A DNA stretch of 64,000 nucleotides from an uncultured Collinsella sp. (lineage in GTDB: Bacteria; Actinomycetota; Coriobacteriia; Coriobacteriales; Coriobacteriaceae). Both the position numbers and the translations under genes were made by a program. The DNA lies in NCBI GenBank assembly GCA_900768435.1, contig CAAGCW010000015.1:35943-99942 (forward strand), written 5' to 3'. This document shows, in pieces, positions 49,261-57,227 of this stretch (position 1 is the stretch's first letter; each line of letters opens with the position of its first letter). The notes under the pieces were generated by a model. That model made no database searches. It was not told where the DNA came from and saw only the letters and a program-made list of their open reading frames with translations.

Positions 49261-50421
49261 ATGAAAAACCGTACGGTTTTGCTTTATATGACGTTCGTTT
49301 TTCTGTCGAACTTCAGCACCATTTTGTATTTTCTAACTGTCTACCTTGAGTTCGTCGGGCTTTCGATGGTAGCGATTTCTAGCATGATGATTGCGTATCA
49401 AGTGAGCAAGTTCATCCTTGAAGTTCCCACTGGCTATATTGCTGATAGGTTTGGACGAAAGGCGAGCGGCCTCGTTGGCATTGTGGGGATGCTTGGGTAC
49501 TACGCCGCCCTGCTTCTCGTCCGATCTCCTCTGCTTTTAATCGGTGCGTTCGCTCTCAAGGGTTTTGCCGTTGCATGTGTGAGCGGATCCATCGAAGCGA
49601 TTTACATTGACAGCGTCTCTCAGGACCAGCTCGTAAGACTTAATGTCGTTGAGCGATTTGTCTTCTATGCGTCTTATGCCCTCTCCGCTTGTGTGGGCGG
49701 TTTCATTTCGTCCGTCGGTGCATACCTCATTGGTCTTTCGGCAGATATCATCGCAATGGTGTTGACGTTGGTTGTTGTTGTCTGCATTCCTGAGATGCGA
49801 AGAGGGAGCACTGCGACGACACCTGAACATGGGATTAGCCCGAAGATGATCGGTGCCGCTATTGCGGGTAATGGCATTCTTCGTTCAGCGTTCATCATGG
49901 ACTGTTCTCAGGCATTTGCTTTTGTCGCCCTGGAAGACTTTTTCTCACTGCTGCTTGTGGGTCGCGGAATGAATGCCGTCGCTTCGGGTGTGACCATTGC
50001 GGTTCAGCTCCTTGCCTCGGCCTCCATGGGACTTATTGTGCCCTGTGCGATTGCTCATGTCGACAAGGGCCGCTTTGCGCGTATTTGCGGTATCGTGCGT
50101 CTTCTCCTGACAGCTCTGTTTTTGATTCCCTTAACTCCGGTTTATTTGCTGCCCGTGTTCTATGTGCTGCAGACGGTCGCGTACTCGTTATTTGCTCCAA
50201 TTAAATACTCAATTTTTCAAAAAGCAGCCGATCCTTCGATGCGCTGTTCACTGATTTCGGTTCAAAGCCAGATGGTGGCGGTGGGTGCCATCCTTTTCTA
50301 TCTGTTCAACGCTGCGTTGAGCGGCATCGCGGGCATTCGAGTCATATTGCTTGTCGCGCTCGGGATTTCTTCCCTTGTGTATATCCCCGCGTTATTTCGT
50401 CTTACAAGCCAGAGGACATAA
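49261..50421 (+). CDS. MFS transporter
   Basis: This 386-residue protein has about 12 hydrophobic segments and the MFS loop motif GYIADRFGRKASG between helices 2 and 3 (pattern GxxxDRxGRR). The substrate is unknown; drug/peptide exporters and sugar carriers both share this motif. Codon use is less GC-rich than in the flanking operons. The start at 49261 follows GGAGGGCGGAGC. The LysR regulator just upstream on the same strand probably controls it. A T-tailed hairpin follows. Confidence 0.85.
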   Translation: MKNRTVLLYMTFVFLSNFSTILYFLTVYLEFVGLSMVAISSMMIAYQVSKFILEVPTGYIADRFGRKASGLVGIVGMLGYYAALLLVRSPLLLIGAFALKGFAVACVSGSIEAIYIDSVSQDQLVRLNVVERFVFYASYALSACVGGFISSVGAYLIGLSADIIAMVLTLVVVVCIPEMRRGSTATTPEHGISPKMIGAAIAGNGILRSAFIMDCSQAFAFVALEDFFSLLLVGRGMNAVASGVTIAVQLLASASMGLIVPCAIAHVDKGRFARICGIVRLLLTALFLIPLTPVYLLPVFYVLQTVAYSLFAPIKYSIFQKAADPSMRCSLISVQSQMVAVGAILFYLFNAALSGIAGIRVILLVALGISSLVYIPALFRLTSQRT

Positions 50422-50454
50422 GTATTTAGGCACCGATAACTTATATATCAACGC

Positions 50455-50488
50455 AATAAACCCGAGCGCGAGGGCGTTTGGGTTTATT
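50455..50488 (+). terminator. Terminator after the MFS gene
   Basis: AATAAACCC/GGGTTTATT arms with inner GC pairing (50455-50463 and 50480-50488) end in T residues. It separates the MFS gene from ackA. Confidence 0.7.
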
Positions 50489-50541
50489 ATTGAAGCGTAT
50501 GTAACCTGGCGGCGCCACACCGCCTGTTAGTAGGGAGACAC

Positions 50542-51720
50542 ATGAACGTTCTGGTCGTCAACGCAGGATCTTCGACCCTTAAGTATCAGGTCATCGATAC
50601 CAAGTCCCATAAGGTGTCCGCAAAGGGCTCCTGCGAGCGCGTCTGCTTTACCGGCGGCACTTTCACCCATGCTGCCAACGGCTCCAAGAAGGTGACCGAG
50701 AACATCGAGTTCCCCGACCACAAGGTCGCCATCGAGGTTGTCCTGAAGGACCTCGAGGCCAACGGCGTCAAGATTGAGGGTATCGGCCACCGTATCGTTC
50801 AGGGCGGTTGGTACTTTGGCGATTCCTCCCTCGTCGACGAGGATGTCCTCGCCAAGATCCGCGAGGTCGCTCCGCTCGCCCCGCTGCACAACAACCCCGA
50901 GGCCAACGTTATCGAGTACTGCCTGGAGCAGTATCCCGACCTGCCCAACGTCACGGTTTACGACACCGCTTTCCACTTCAACATGCCCGAGGTCGCCAAG
51001 ACTTACGCCCTGCCCAAGGACGTCTGCGACAAGCTGCACATCCGTAAGTACGGCGCCCACGGCACCAGCTACCGTTACATCTCCAAGAAGGTCGCCGAGA
51101 TGACCAACGGCGAGGCCCGCAAGGTCGTCGTGTGCCATATCGGCTCCGGCGCTTCCCTGTGCGCCATCGAGGACGGCAAGTGCATGGACACCACCATGGG
51201 CTTGACGCCGCTCGACGGCGTTATGATGGGCACCCGCTGCGGCTCCATCGACCCGGCTACCGTGTGCTACCTGCAGCGCGAGGGCGGCTACACCTTCGAC
51301 GAGGTCGACGAGATGATGAACAAGAAGTCCGGCCTTTTGGCTGTGACCGGCGGCAAGACCAACGACTGCCGCAACGTCGAGGAGCTCGCTGCCGCTGGCG
51401 ACCCCGAGGCTCAGCTCGCCTTCGACATGTTCGTCTACAAGATTGCCGCCAAGGCTGCCGAGATGGCCACCTCCATGTGTGGTATGGACACGCTCGTCTT
51501 TACCGCCGGCATTGGCGAGCACGCTCCGGCCGTTCGCGCCGGCGTGGCCGATCGTCTGGCCTTTATGGGCGTCAAGATGGATCATGCCCGCAACGCTCTG
51601 CGTGGCGACGGCGCTTGGTGCCTGTCTGCCAAGGATTCCAAGGTCAAGATCTTCGTCATTCCCACGGACGAGGAGTTCATGATCGCTTCCGACGTCGAAC
51701 GCATCGTCAACGGCAAGTAA
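50542..51720 (+). CDS. ackA: Acetate kinase, diverged copy 1
   Basis: This 392-residue ASKHA-fold kinase converts acetyl phosphate and ADP to acetate and ATP. NAGSSTLKYQ opens the fold, and PLAPLHN, TPLDGVMMGTRCG and IPTDEEF are conserved. Compared with the neighbouring copy, two normally invariant positions differ: GTSY replaces GTSH, and HIGSGAS replaces HLGNGAS in the phosphate/nucleotide loop; the later loop reads GIGEHAP instead of GIGEN. It may therefore use another phosphoryl donor or have altered kinetics. It has its own ribosome site and terminator, in tandem with copy 2. Confidence 0.93.
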   Translation: MNVLVVNAGSSTLKYQVIDTKSHKVSAKGSCERVCFTGGTFTHAANGSKKVTENIEFPDHKVAIEVVLKDLEANGVKIEGIGHRIVQGGWYFGDSSLVDEDVLAKIREVAPLAPLHNNPEANVIEYCLEQYPDLPNVTVYDTAFHFNMPEVAKTYALPKDVCDKLHIRKYGAHGTSYRYISKKVAEMTNGEARKVVVCHIGSGASLCAIEDGKCMDTTMGLTPLDGVMMGTRCGSIDPATVCYLQREGGYTFDEVDEMMNKKSGLLAVTGGKTNDCRNVEELAAAGDPEAQLAFDMFVYKIAAKAAEMATSMCGMDTLVFTAGIGEHAPAVRAGVADRLAFMGVKMDHARNALRGDGAWCLSAKDSKVKIFVIPTDEEFMIASDVERIVNGK

Positions 51721-51731
51721 TTGCAAAAGGG

Positions 51732-51770
51732 GAGGGGCTGGACGACAGCATGCCGTTCAGCCCCTCTTTT
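51732..51770 (+). terminator. Terminator of the first ackA
   Basis: GAGGGGCTGGAC pairs with GTTCAGCCCCTC (12 bp, one G-U) and is followed by TTTT. Confidence 0.85.
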
Positions 51771-51801
51771 GTGCTCGTTGGGCGATATGCCTGATAGCTA
51801 T

Positions 51802-51818
51802 TTATCAAGTTGTGATAA
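51802..51818. promoter_or_regulatory. TTATCA-N5-TGATAA palindrome before the second ackA
   Basis: A perfect 6-bp inverted repeat with AGTTG centre lies in the A/T-rich stretch 67 bases before the second ackA. Its position near the presumed promoter suggests regulator binding. The first ackA lacks a matching site. Confidence 0.4.
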
Positions 51819-51884
51819 CTTCTTATTAACATGCGGCCGCCTTAAGGGGTCTGCGCCGACCGTATCGCACTGCAAAGGAGTCTC

Positions 51885-53063
51885 ATGAACGTACTTGTTG
51901 TCAACGCCGGTAGCTCAAGCCTTAAATATCAGCTTTTGGATACCGATACCCGCGAGGTTTTCGCCAAGGGCAACTGCGAACGTATCGGTTCGGACATGGG
52001 CGTCTTTGGCCACTCCGAGAACGGTAGCGCCAAGCAGACCGAAGAAGTCCCCTTCCCCGATCATCGCTCGGCCATTGCGCGCGTACTCGAGGAGCTCGAG
52101 AAGACCGACTTTACGATCGATGGCATTGGGCATCGTATCGTTCAGGGTGGCTGGTACTTTGACGATTCCGCGGTCGTCGACGACGAGGTCATGGCGAAGA
52201 TTCTTGAGGTGGCCCCCCTGGCTCCGCTGCACAACTACGGTGAGGCCGCGGCGATTGAGTATTGCCGCGAGAAGTATCCGGAGCTGCCCAACGTGGCCGT
52301 CTTCGACACTTCGTTCCACATGACCATGCCCGAGGTTGCCTACACCTACGCCCTGCCCAAGGACGTGTGCGACAAGTATCACGTGCGCAAGTACGGCGCT
52401 CACGGAACGAGCCACCGCTATGAGTGGATGATGGCCAAGGAGATCCTGGGTTCGCGCTGCCACCGTCTGCTTTCGTGTCATCTGGGCAACGGCGCTTCGC
52501 TCGCCGCCATTGAGGACGGTGTATGCCGCGATACCACGATGGGCCTCACGCCGCTCGACGGCCTGATGATGGGCACCCGTTGTGGTTCCATTGACCCGGC
52601 TACCGTGTGCTACCTGCAGCGCGAGGGCGGCTACAGCTACCAGGAAGTCGATGACATGATGAACAAGCAGTCTGGTCTGCTTGCCATCTCGGGCATCTCC
52701 AACGACGCCCGTGACATCCGTACGCGCGCCTCCGAGGGCGACGAGCGCTGCCTGCTCGCCTTCGATATGTTCGCCTACAAGGCCATGCAGCAGGCCGGCT
52801 CCATGATCGCTTCCATGGCGGGCGTGGACACCATTACCTTTACCGCCGGCATTGGCGAGAACGACTGGTCGATCCGCAAGGCCTTCTGCGACTGCTTTGA
52901 GTGGCTGGGCGTGCGCATCGACAACAACAAGAACCGCGAGGCCGTGGGTAACGGCCCGCAGGTCATCAGCGCTGCCGGCTCTTCCGTCACGGTCATGGTC
53001 ATCCCCACCGACGAGGAATACATGATCGCTCACGACGTCGAACGCCTGACCAAGAACAACTAG
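51885..53063 (+). CDS. ackA: Acetate kinase, copy 2 (canonical motifs)
   Basis: This 392-residue acetate kinase is a tandem paralogue of the gene upstream and keeps the canonical residues: NAGSSSLKYQ, the His pair in GAHGTSHRYEW, CHLGNGASLAAIEDG, GTRCGSIDPA, GIGENDWSIR and IPTDEEY. It is the more likely housekeeping enzyme that pairs with the convergent pta gene for ATP formation in fermentation. It has its own leader with a palindrome and a strong terminator. Confidence 0.96.
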   Translation: MNVLVVNAGSSSLKYQLLDTDTREVFAKGNCERIGSDMGVFGHSENGSAKQTEEVPFPDHRSAIARVLEELEKTDFTIDGIGHRIVQGGWYFDDSAVVDDEVMAKILEVAPLAPLHNYGEAAAIEYCREKYPELPNVAVFDTSFHMTMPEVAYTYALPKDVCDKYHVRKYGAHGTSHRYEWMMAKEILGSRCHRLLSCHLGNGASLAAIEDGVCRDTTMGLTPLDGLMMGTRCGSIDPATVCYLQREGGYSYQEVDDMMNKQSGLLAISGISNDARDIRTRASEGDERCLLAFDMFAYKAMQQAGSMIASMAGVDTITFTAGIGENDWSIRKAFCDCFEWLGVRIDNNKNREAVGNGPQVISAAGSSVTVMVIPTDEEYMIAHDVERLTKNN

Positions 53064-53085
53064 TGCGTTCGCTTGTGATTGAACG

Positions 53086-53121
53086 AAAGGCCTCCTGGGC
53101 AGCAGCTCCGGAGGCCTTTTT
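53086..53121 (+). terminator. Terminator of the second ackA
   Basis: AAAGGCCTCC/GGAGGCCTTT arms (53086-53095 and 53110-53119) are followed by further T residues. Confidence 0.9.
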
Positions 53122-53270
53122 GCTGACAGGCGGAAATTCCAGTCCCAAAGTGATCATCGGCGGCAACGCCTGCGCTTTCAACAAAGGCACCCAGCCATCC
53201 AGGTCTTCAGCCCCAGCTCGCGGCCAAGTCGCCGTCCACCCCAGATCCCCTGAATGCCACGTGACGGTAG

Positions 53271-53399
53271 AAGGCCGTACGGGCTAACCCCTGAAAACAT
53301 TCCGCAGACCAGAAACGCCCCCGTTCGTAGCTCCGAAGGAGCAGAACGGGGGCGTTTCATTGGTCGAGGACGTTTTCAGGGGTTAGCCCGTACGGCCTT
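53271..53399. repeat. 129-bp nested perfect palindrome between ackA and pta
   Basis: Outer arms 53271-53298 and 53372-53399 are perfect 28-bp complements. Inside are GACCA/TGGTC, perfect 15-bp arms 53312-53326 and 53344-53358 (GAAACGCCCCCGTTC and complement) and a GCTCC/GGAGC tip. As RNA it would form one long hairpin from either strand. It ends 16 bases from the pta stop and may terminate pta, but its size far exceeds a simple terminator. The stretch 53122-53270 shows no gene. Confidence 0.85.
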
Positions 53400-53415
53400 C
53401 GGGCGAGTGCGGACG

Positions 53416-54396
53416 CTACTCAGCCATCTGAGCCTGGACGGCGGTGATGGCCACGACACCCACGATGTCGTCGGCAGAGCAGCCGCGCGACAGGTCGTTG
53501 ACCGGCTTGGCGATGCCCTGCAGGATGGGGCCGTAGGCATCGGCGCCGGCGAAGCGCTGGACCAGCTTGTAGCCGATGTTGCCGGCCTCGAGGTCGGGGA
53601 ACACGAGCACGTTGGCCTTGCCAGCAACGGAGGAGCCGGGGGCCTTGAGCTGGGCGACGGTGGGGACGATGGCGGCGTCGAGCTGCAGGTCGCCATCGAT
53701 GGCGAGCTCGGGAGCCTTCTCCTTGCAGAACTTCACGGCCTCCTGGACTTTCTTGGCGACCTCGCCGCCAGCGGAGCCCATAGTGGAGTAGGAGAGCATG
53801 GCCACGTGCGGCTCAACGTTGCCCATGAAGGTGGACCAGGAGTGAGCGGAGGCGATGGCGATCTCGGAGAGCTCGTCAGAGGACGGGTTGATGTTGAGGC
53901 CGCAGTCGGCGAAGATCAGCGTGCCGTCGGTGCCGAACTGCGGGGTGTCGGTGCACATCACGAAGAAGGCCGAGACCAGCTTGGTACCCGGGGCGGTCTT
54001 GAGGATCTGCAGCGCGGGGCGCAGGGTGTCGGCGGTGGAGTGGCAGGCGCCGGAGACCAGACCGTCGGCGTCGCCCATCTTGACCATCATGGTGCCAAAG
54101 TAGGTGGCGTCCATCACCTGGGCGCGAGCCTGCTCGATGGTAACGCCCTTCTTGGCGCGGAGCTCGGCAAACTTCTGTGCGTACTCCTCGTGCTTCTCGG
54201 CGTTGCGCGGATCGATGACGGTGGCGCCGGGGACGTTGATCTCGTTGGGATCGCCCAGGATGACGATCTTTGCCAGGCCCTCCTCGATGATCTTGGTGGC
54301 TGCGACGATGGTGCGCGGGTCCTCGCCCTCGGGCAGGACGATCGTCTTAAGGTCGGCCTTGGCGGCAGACTTCATACGGTTTAGGAAATCGCTCAT
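53416..54396 (-). CDS. pta: Phosphate acetyltransferase
   Basis: This 326-residue enzyme exchanges CoA and phosphate on acetyl-CoA to form acetyl phosphate. Sequence blocks VLPEGEDPRTIVAAT, MVKMGDADGLVSGACHSTAD, FFVMCTDTP, HVAMLSYSTMGSA and VFPDLEAGNIGYKLVQR match Pta of the short type. It is convergent with the two acetate kinase genes, across a 129-bp nested palindrome. The ribosome site AAGGAGTAAC precedes ATG 54396, and a TATAAT lies upstream. Together with AckA it yields ATP from acetyl-CoA. Confidence 0.96.
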   Translation of the reverse strand: MSDFLNRMKSAAKADLKTIVLPEGEDPRTIVAATKIIEEGLAKIVILGDPNEINVPGATVIDPRNAEKHEEYAQKFAELRAKKGVTIEQARAQVMDATYFGTMMVKMGDADGLVSGACHSTADTLRPALQILKTAPGTKLVSAFFVMCTDTPQFGTDGTLIFADCGLNINPSSDELSEIAIASAHSWSTFMGNVEPHVAMLSYSTMGSAGGEVAKKVQEAVKFCKEKAPELAIDGDLQLDAAIVPTVAQLKAPGSSVAGKANVLVFPDLEAGNIGYKLVQRFAGADAYGPILQGIAKPVNDLSRGCSADDIVGVVAITAVQAQMAE

Positions 54397-54520
54397 GTTA
54401 CTCCTTGCAAGCGTTTCGCTAAGCTCCAGGCGCCCGGCTGTTCACGAATAAACCCGCTGCTAGCGGGTTTACCTTTCAATTATGTACGCCGCGGTGCTTG
54501 AGCTTTCCTTGTGTGGCAAG

Positions 54521-54584
54521 CTCATTATAGGACGCATTAGCGCTATAATCGCTCTGATAAATATGTCTCGAAGAATGTTCGAGA
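54521..54584. promoter_or_regulatory. Divergent promoter region between pta and glf
   Basis: TATAAT occurs on the plus strand at 54544-54549 (towards glf) and on the minus strand at 54529-54524 (towards pta); the -35 elements are weak. TCTCGAA-N5-TTCGAGA (54566-54584) is a perfect inverted repeat in the glf leader. A hairpin AACCCGCT/AGCGGGTT lies in the pta leader near 54449-54470. Confidence 0.5.
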
Positions 54585-54627
54585 AAAGCCCAGCTAACGA
54601 GCCCGTGGCTTTTGACAAGGAGTATCG

Positions 54628-55830
54628 ATGCAGATTACCTCAGGCCTGCCTGAAGGCTTTAACGCCGGCGCGTACGACATGATTGTCGTCGGTGCTGGAT
54701 ATGCCGGTGCCGTTTGCGCCCGCCGTCTTGCCGAGACCATCGGCTATCGTGTTGCCGTTTTGGAGCGCCGTAGCCACATTGCGGGCAATGCCTATGACTG
54801 CACTGACGAGGCCGGAATCCTGATCCACGAGTACGGTCCGCATATCTATCACACCTTTAACGAGCGCGTGCACAATTTCCTGTCGCGCTTTACCAAGTGG
54901 ACGGATTATCAGCACAAGGTGCTCGCCAACATCAACGGCACCCTTATGCCCGTGCCCTTCAACCATGCGAGTCTCAAGCTCGCCTTTGGTGATGAGCGCG
55001 GCGAGGAGCTGTATCAGAAGCTCGTGGAGACCTTTGGCAAGGATGTCAAGGTGCCCATTATGGAGCTGCGTAAGAAGAACGACCCCGACTTGGCCGAGGT
55101 CGCCGATTACGTCTACGAGAACGTCTTTTTGCATTACACCATGAAGCAGTGGGGCCAGACGCCCGACCAGATCGATCCCTCGATCACCGGTCGCGTTCCC
55201 GTCTTTGTGGGCGACGATGACCGCTATTTCCCGCAGGCTCCCTTCCAGGGTATGCCGCAGGACGGCTACACGGCGCTGTTCGAGCGTATGCTCGACCACG
55301 ACCTGATCGACGTGTTCTGCGACGTGGACGCCCGCGATCTTTTTGAGATCGACGAGACCACCGTCAAGATCGGTGGCAAGGTCTACGGCGGCGAGATCGT
55401 CTATACCGGTCCGCTCGATGAGCTGTTTGGCCTTGATCTGGGCGCTCTTCCGTACCGTACGCTCGATATGAAGTTCGAGACGCTCGATATGGACCAGTTC
55501 CAGCCCGTGGGTACCGTCAACTACACCACGAGCGAGGACTACACGCGCATTACCGAGTTCAAGAACATGACTGGTCAGGTCCTGCCCGGCAAGACCACCA
55601 TCATGAAGGAGTACTCCAAGGCCTATACGCTCGGCTCGGGCGAGACGCCGTATTACGCCATTCTTGAGCCCGAGAACCGTGAGCTCTATGAGCGCTATCT
55701 TGAGCGCGTCCAGAACCTGACAAACTTCCACCCGGTGGGTCGTCTGGCCGAGTATCGTTACTACGATATGGATGCCGTGACCAATTCCGCCCTCGATCTT
55801 TCGGATGAGATTATCGCCTGCCATGCATAA
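54628..55830 (+). CDS. glf: UDP-galactopyranose mutase
   Basis: This 400-residue flavoenzyme converts UDP-galactopyranose to UDP-galactofuranose for surface polysaccharide. The FAD motif is DMIVVGAGYAGAVCARRLAE; further family blocks are HIAGNAYDC, EYGPHIYHTFNERV, FLHYTMKQWG, VPVFVGDDDRYFPQAPFQG and a C-terminal GRLAEYRYYDMD. The start follows AAGGAGTATCG. Its last 8 bases overlap the start of a glycosyltransferase gene (ATGCATAA), so the two are translationally coupled. Confidence 0.96.
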   Translation: MQITSGLPEGFNAGAYDMIVVGAGYAGAVCARRLAETIGYRVAVLERRSHIAGNAYDCTDEAGILIHEYGPHIYHTFNERVHNFLSRFTKWTDYQHKVLANINGTLMPVPFNHASLKLAFGDERGEELYQKLVETFGKDVKVPIMELRKKNDPDLAEVADYVYENVFLHYTMKQWGQTPDQIDPSITGRVPVFVGDDDRYFPQAPFQGMPQDGYTALFERMLDHDLIDVFCDVDARDLFEIDETTVKIGGKVYGGEIVYTGPLDELFGLDLGALPYRTLDMKFETLDMDQFQPVGTVNYTTSEDYTRITEFKNMTGQVLPGKTTIMKEYSKAYTLGSGETPYYAILEPENRELYERYLERVQNLTNFHPVGRLAEYRYYDMDAVTNSALDLSDEIIACHA

Positions 55831-56854
55831 AGTCATAACATTCGGTATTCCCTCGTATAACGCCGCTAACGACATGGACCATTGCATCACCTCCATCTTG
55901 GAGGGGAGCAATTATGCCACCGATATCGAGATTATCGTGGTGGACGACGGCTCCAAGGATGAGACGGCCGCCAAGGCCGACGAGTGGGAGGCCCGTTATC
56001 CTGGAATCATCCGCGCGGTGCACCAGGAGAATGGCGGCCACGGTATTGCCGTCCTTTCGGGTCTGCGCGAGGCGCAGGGCACCTACTACAAGGTTGTCGA
56101 CTCGGACGACTGGCTTGACGGCGCTGCCCTTTCGACCATGCTGTCGATTCTGCGCGGCTTTGAAGAGCGCGACCAGCGCGTTGACCTGTTTATCTCGAAC
56201 TACGTGTACGAGAAGGTTTACGAGGGTACGCATACGGCCATTGGTTACAAGTTTGCCCTGCCTCGAAAAAAGATCTTTACCTGGGACCAGATCGGCCATT
56301 TCCGCCTGGACCAGAATCTGCTCATGCACAGCCTGTGCTATCGCACGGACGTGCTGCGCGAGTCCAACCTTCCCATGCCGCCGCACACGTTCTATGTGGA
56401 CAACATCTACGCCTACGTACCGCTGCCGCGTTGCAAGACCATGTACTACGCCGACATCGACCTCTATCGCTACTTTATTGGTCGCGAGGGCCAGAGTGTC
56501 AACGAGGCCACGATGGTCAAGCGTCTGGACCAGCAGTTCCGTGTTACGCGTATCATGATGGAGTCGTACCACCTGTACAGCGATGTCGAGTCGTCGCGTC
56601 TGCGTTCGTACATGATGGGCTACTTCACCATGATGATGGCGATCTGCTCGGTGCTCACCAAGCTTTCCGAGGAAGATTGCGCCGACGAGCGCCTAAAGAC
56701 GCTGTGGAATGATTTGAAGGCCTACGACGAGCGCATGTATCGTCGTGCCCGCTACGGCGTGGTCGGGTTCTTCACCAATCTGCGCGGACGGGCGGGAGAC
56801 AAAACCACAATCGGCCTATACCGTCTTGCCTCAAAGATCTTCAAATTCAACTAG
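55823..56854 (+). CDS. Family 2 glycosyltransferase
   Basis: This 343-residue GT-A transferase opens with VITFGIPSYNAANDMDHCIT, has the nucleotide region IIVVDDGSKDETA, GGHGIAVLSGLREAQGTYYK and the metal-binding VDSDDWLDG. The C-terminal third is basic and helical without clear membrane helices. Coupling to glf suggests transfer of galactofuranose or building of the same surface glycan. The end SKIFKFN is repeated, inverted, at 57022-57060. The start at 55823 overlaps glf. Confidence 0.9.
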   Translation: MHKVITFGIPSYNAANDMDHCITSILEGSNYATDIEIIVVDDGSKDETAAKADEWEARYPGIIRAVHQENGGHGIAVLSGLREAQGTYYKVVDSDDWLDGAALSTMLSILRGFEERDQRVDLFISNYVYEKVYEGTHTAIGYKFALPRKKIFTWDQIGHFRLDQNLLMHSLCYRTDVLRESNLPMPPHTFYVDNIYAYVPLPRCKTMYYADIDLYRYFIGREGQSVNEATMVKRLDQQFRVTRIMMESYHLYSDVESSRLRSYMMGYFTMMMAICSVLTKLSEEDCADERLKTLWNDLKAYDERMYRRARYGVVGFFTNLRGRAGDKTTIGLYRLASKIFKFN

Positions 56855-56886
56855 CTGCCGAGCTATCGCTCCTGGTAGGTTGACTG

Positions 56887-56996
56887 GGCCCCTTGGCCTT
56901 TGGTTTGCTACTGCGAACAGTCCTGCTCACACGGAAAGCACATTAAGTGCTTTCCGGCTCGTGCGGAACTTGTATCAAACCAAAGGCCAAGGGGCC
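56887..56996 (+). repeat. Nested palindrome with core B, 3' of the glycosyltransferase gene
   Basis: Perfect 20-bp outer arms (56887-56906 and 56977-56996) enclose ACAGTCCTG, an inner perfect hairpin CGGAAAGCAC-ATTAA-GTGCTTTCCG (56932-56956) and CTCGTGCGGAACT. The same core, with different outer arms, occurs at 57091-57215 on the other strand. In both cases the core reads in the same direction as the gene that ends just upstream. Confidence 0.8.
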
Positions 56997-57021
56997 TCTG
57001 CTATAAGAAGTGTTTGTCAGG

Positions 57022-57060
57022 TTAGTTGAATTTGAAGATCTTGGACGCGCGGTACACAGG
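57022..57060 (-). pseudogene. Remnant of a second glycosyltransferase C-terminus
   Basis: On the minus strand this stretch encodes VYRASKIFKFN and a stop, nearly the same as LYRLASKIFKFN at the end of the glycosyltransferase gene on the plus strand (56822-56854). About 20 bases are exact complements. It looks like the leftover 3' end of a duplicated, inverted gene. Confidence 0.6.
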
Positions 57061-57090
57061 GGCCTGGGCTGAAAAGAATCTAGTTGAGTA

Positions 57091-57215
57091 GGTTGCCCGG
57101 TGGGGCTTGGTTATGTTTGTCGCGAGTTCCGCACGAGCCGAAGAGCACTTAATGTGCTCTTCGTGCGAGCCAGGACTGTAGAGCAGCAAACATAACCAAG
57201 CCCCACCGGGCAACC
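57091..57215 (-). repeat. Nested palindrome with core B, 3' of the P1 peptidase gene
   Basis: Perfect 29-bp outer arms (57091-57119 and 57187-57215) enclose an inner hairpin GAAGAGCAC-TTAAT-GTGCTCTTC (57140-57162) and flanks GCACGA/TCGTGC. On the minus strand the core reads ACAGTCCTGGCTCGCACGAA, then the hairpin, then GGCTCGTGCGGAACT, matching the first copy. Ten-base direct repeats GTCAGGTTAG stand at 57016 and 57217. Confidence 0.8.
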
Positions 57216-57227
57216 GGTCAGGTTAGG

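Noticed and set aside
57022..57213. 63-codon minus-strand frame as an intact gene
   Set aside because: Most of it is the arm of the core-B palindrome; only the last residues match the glycosyltransferase end, so it is a remnant.
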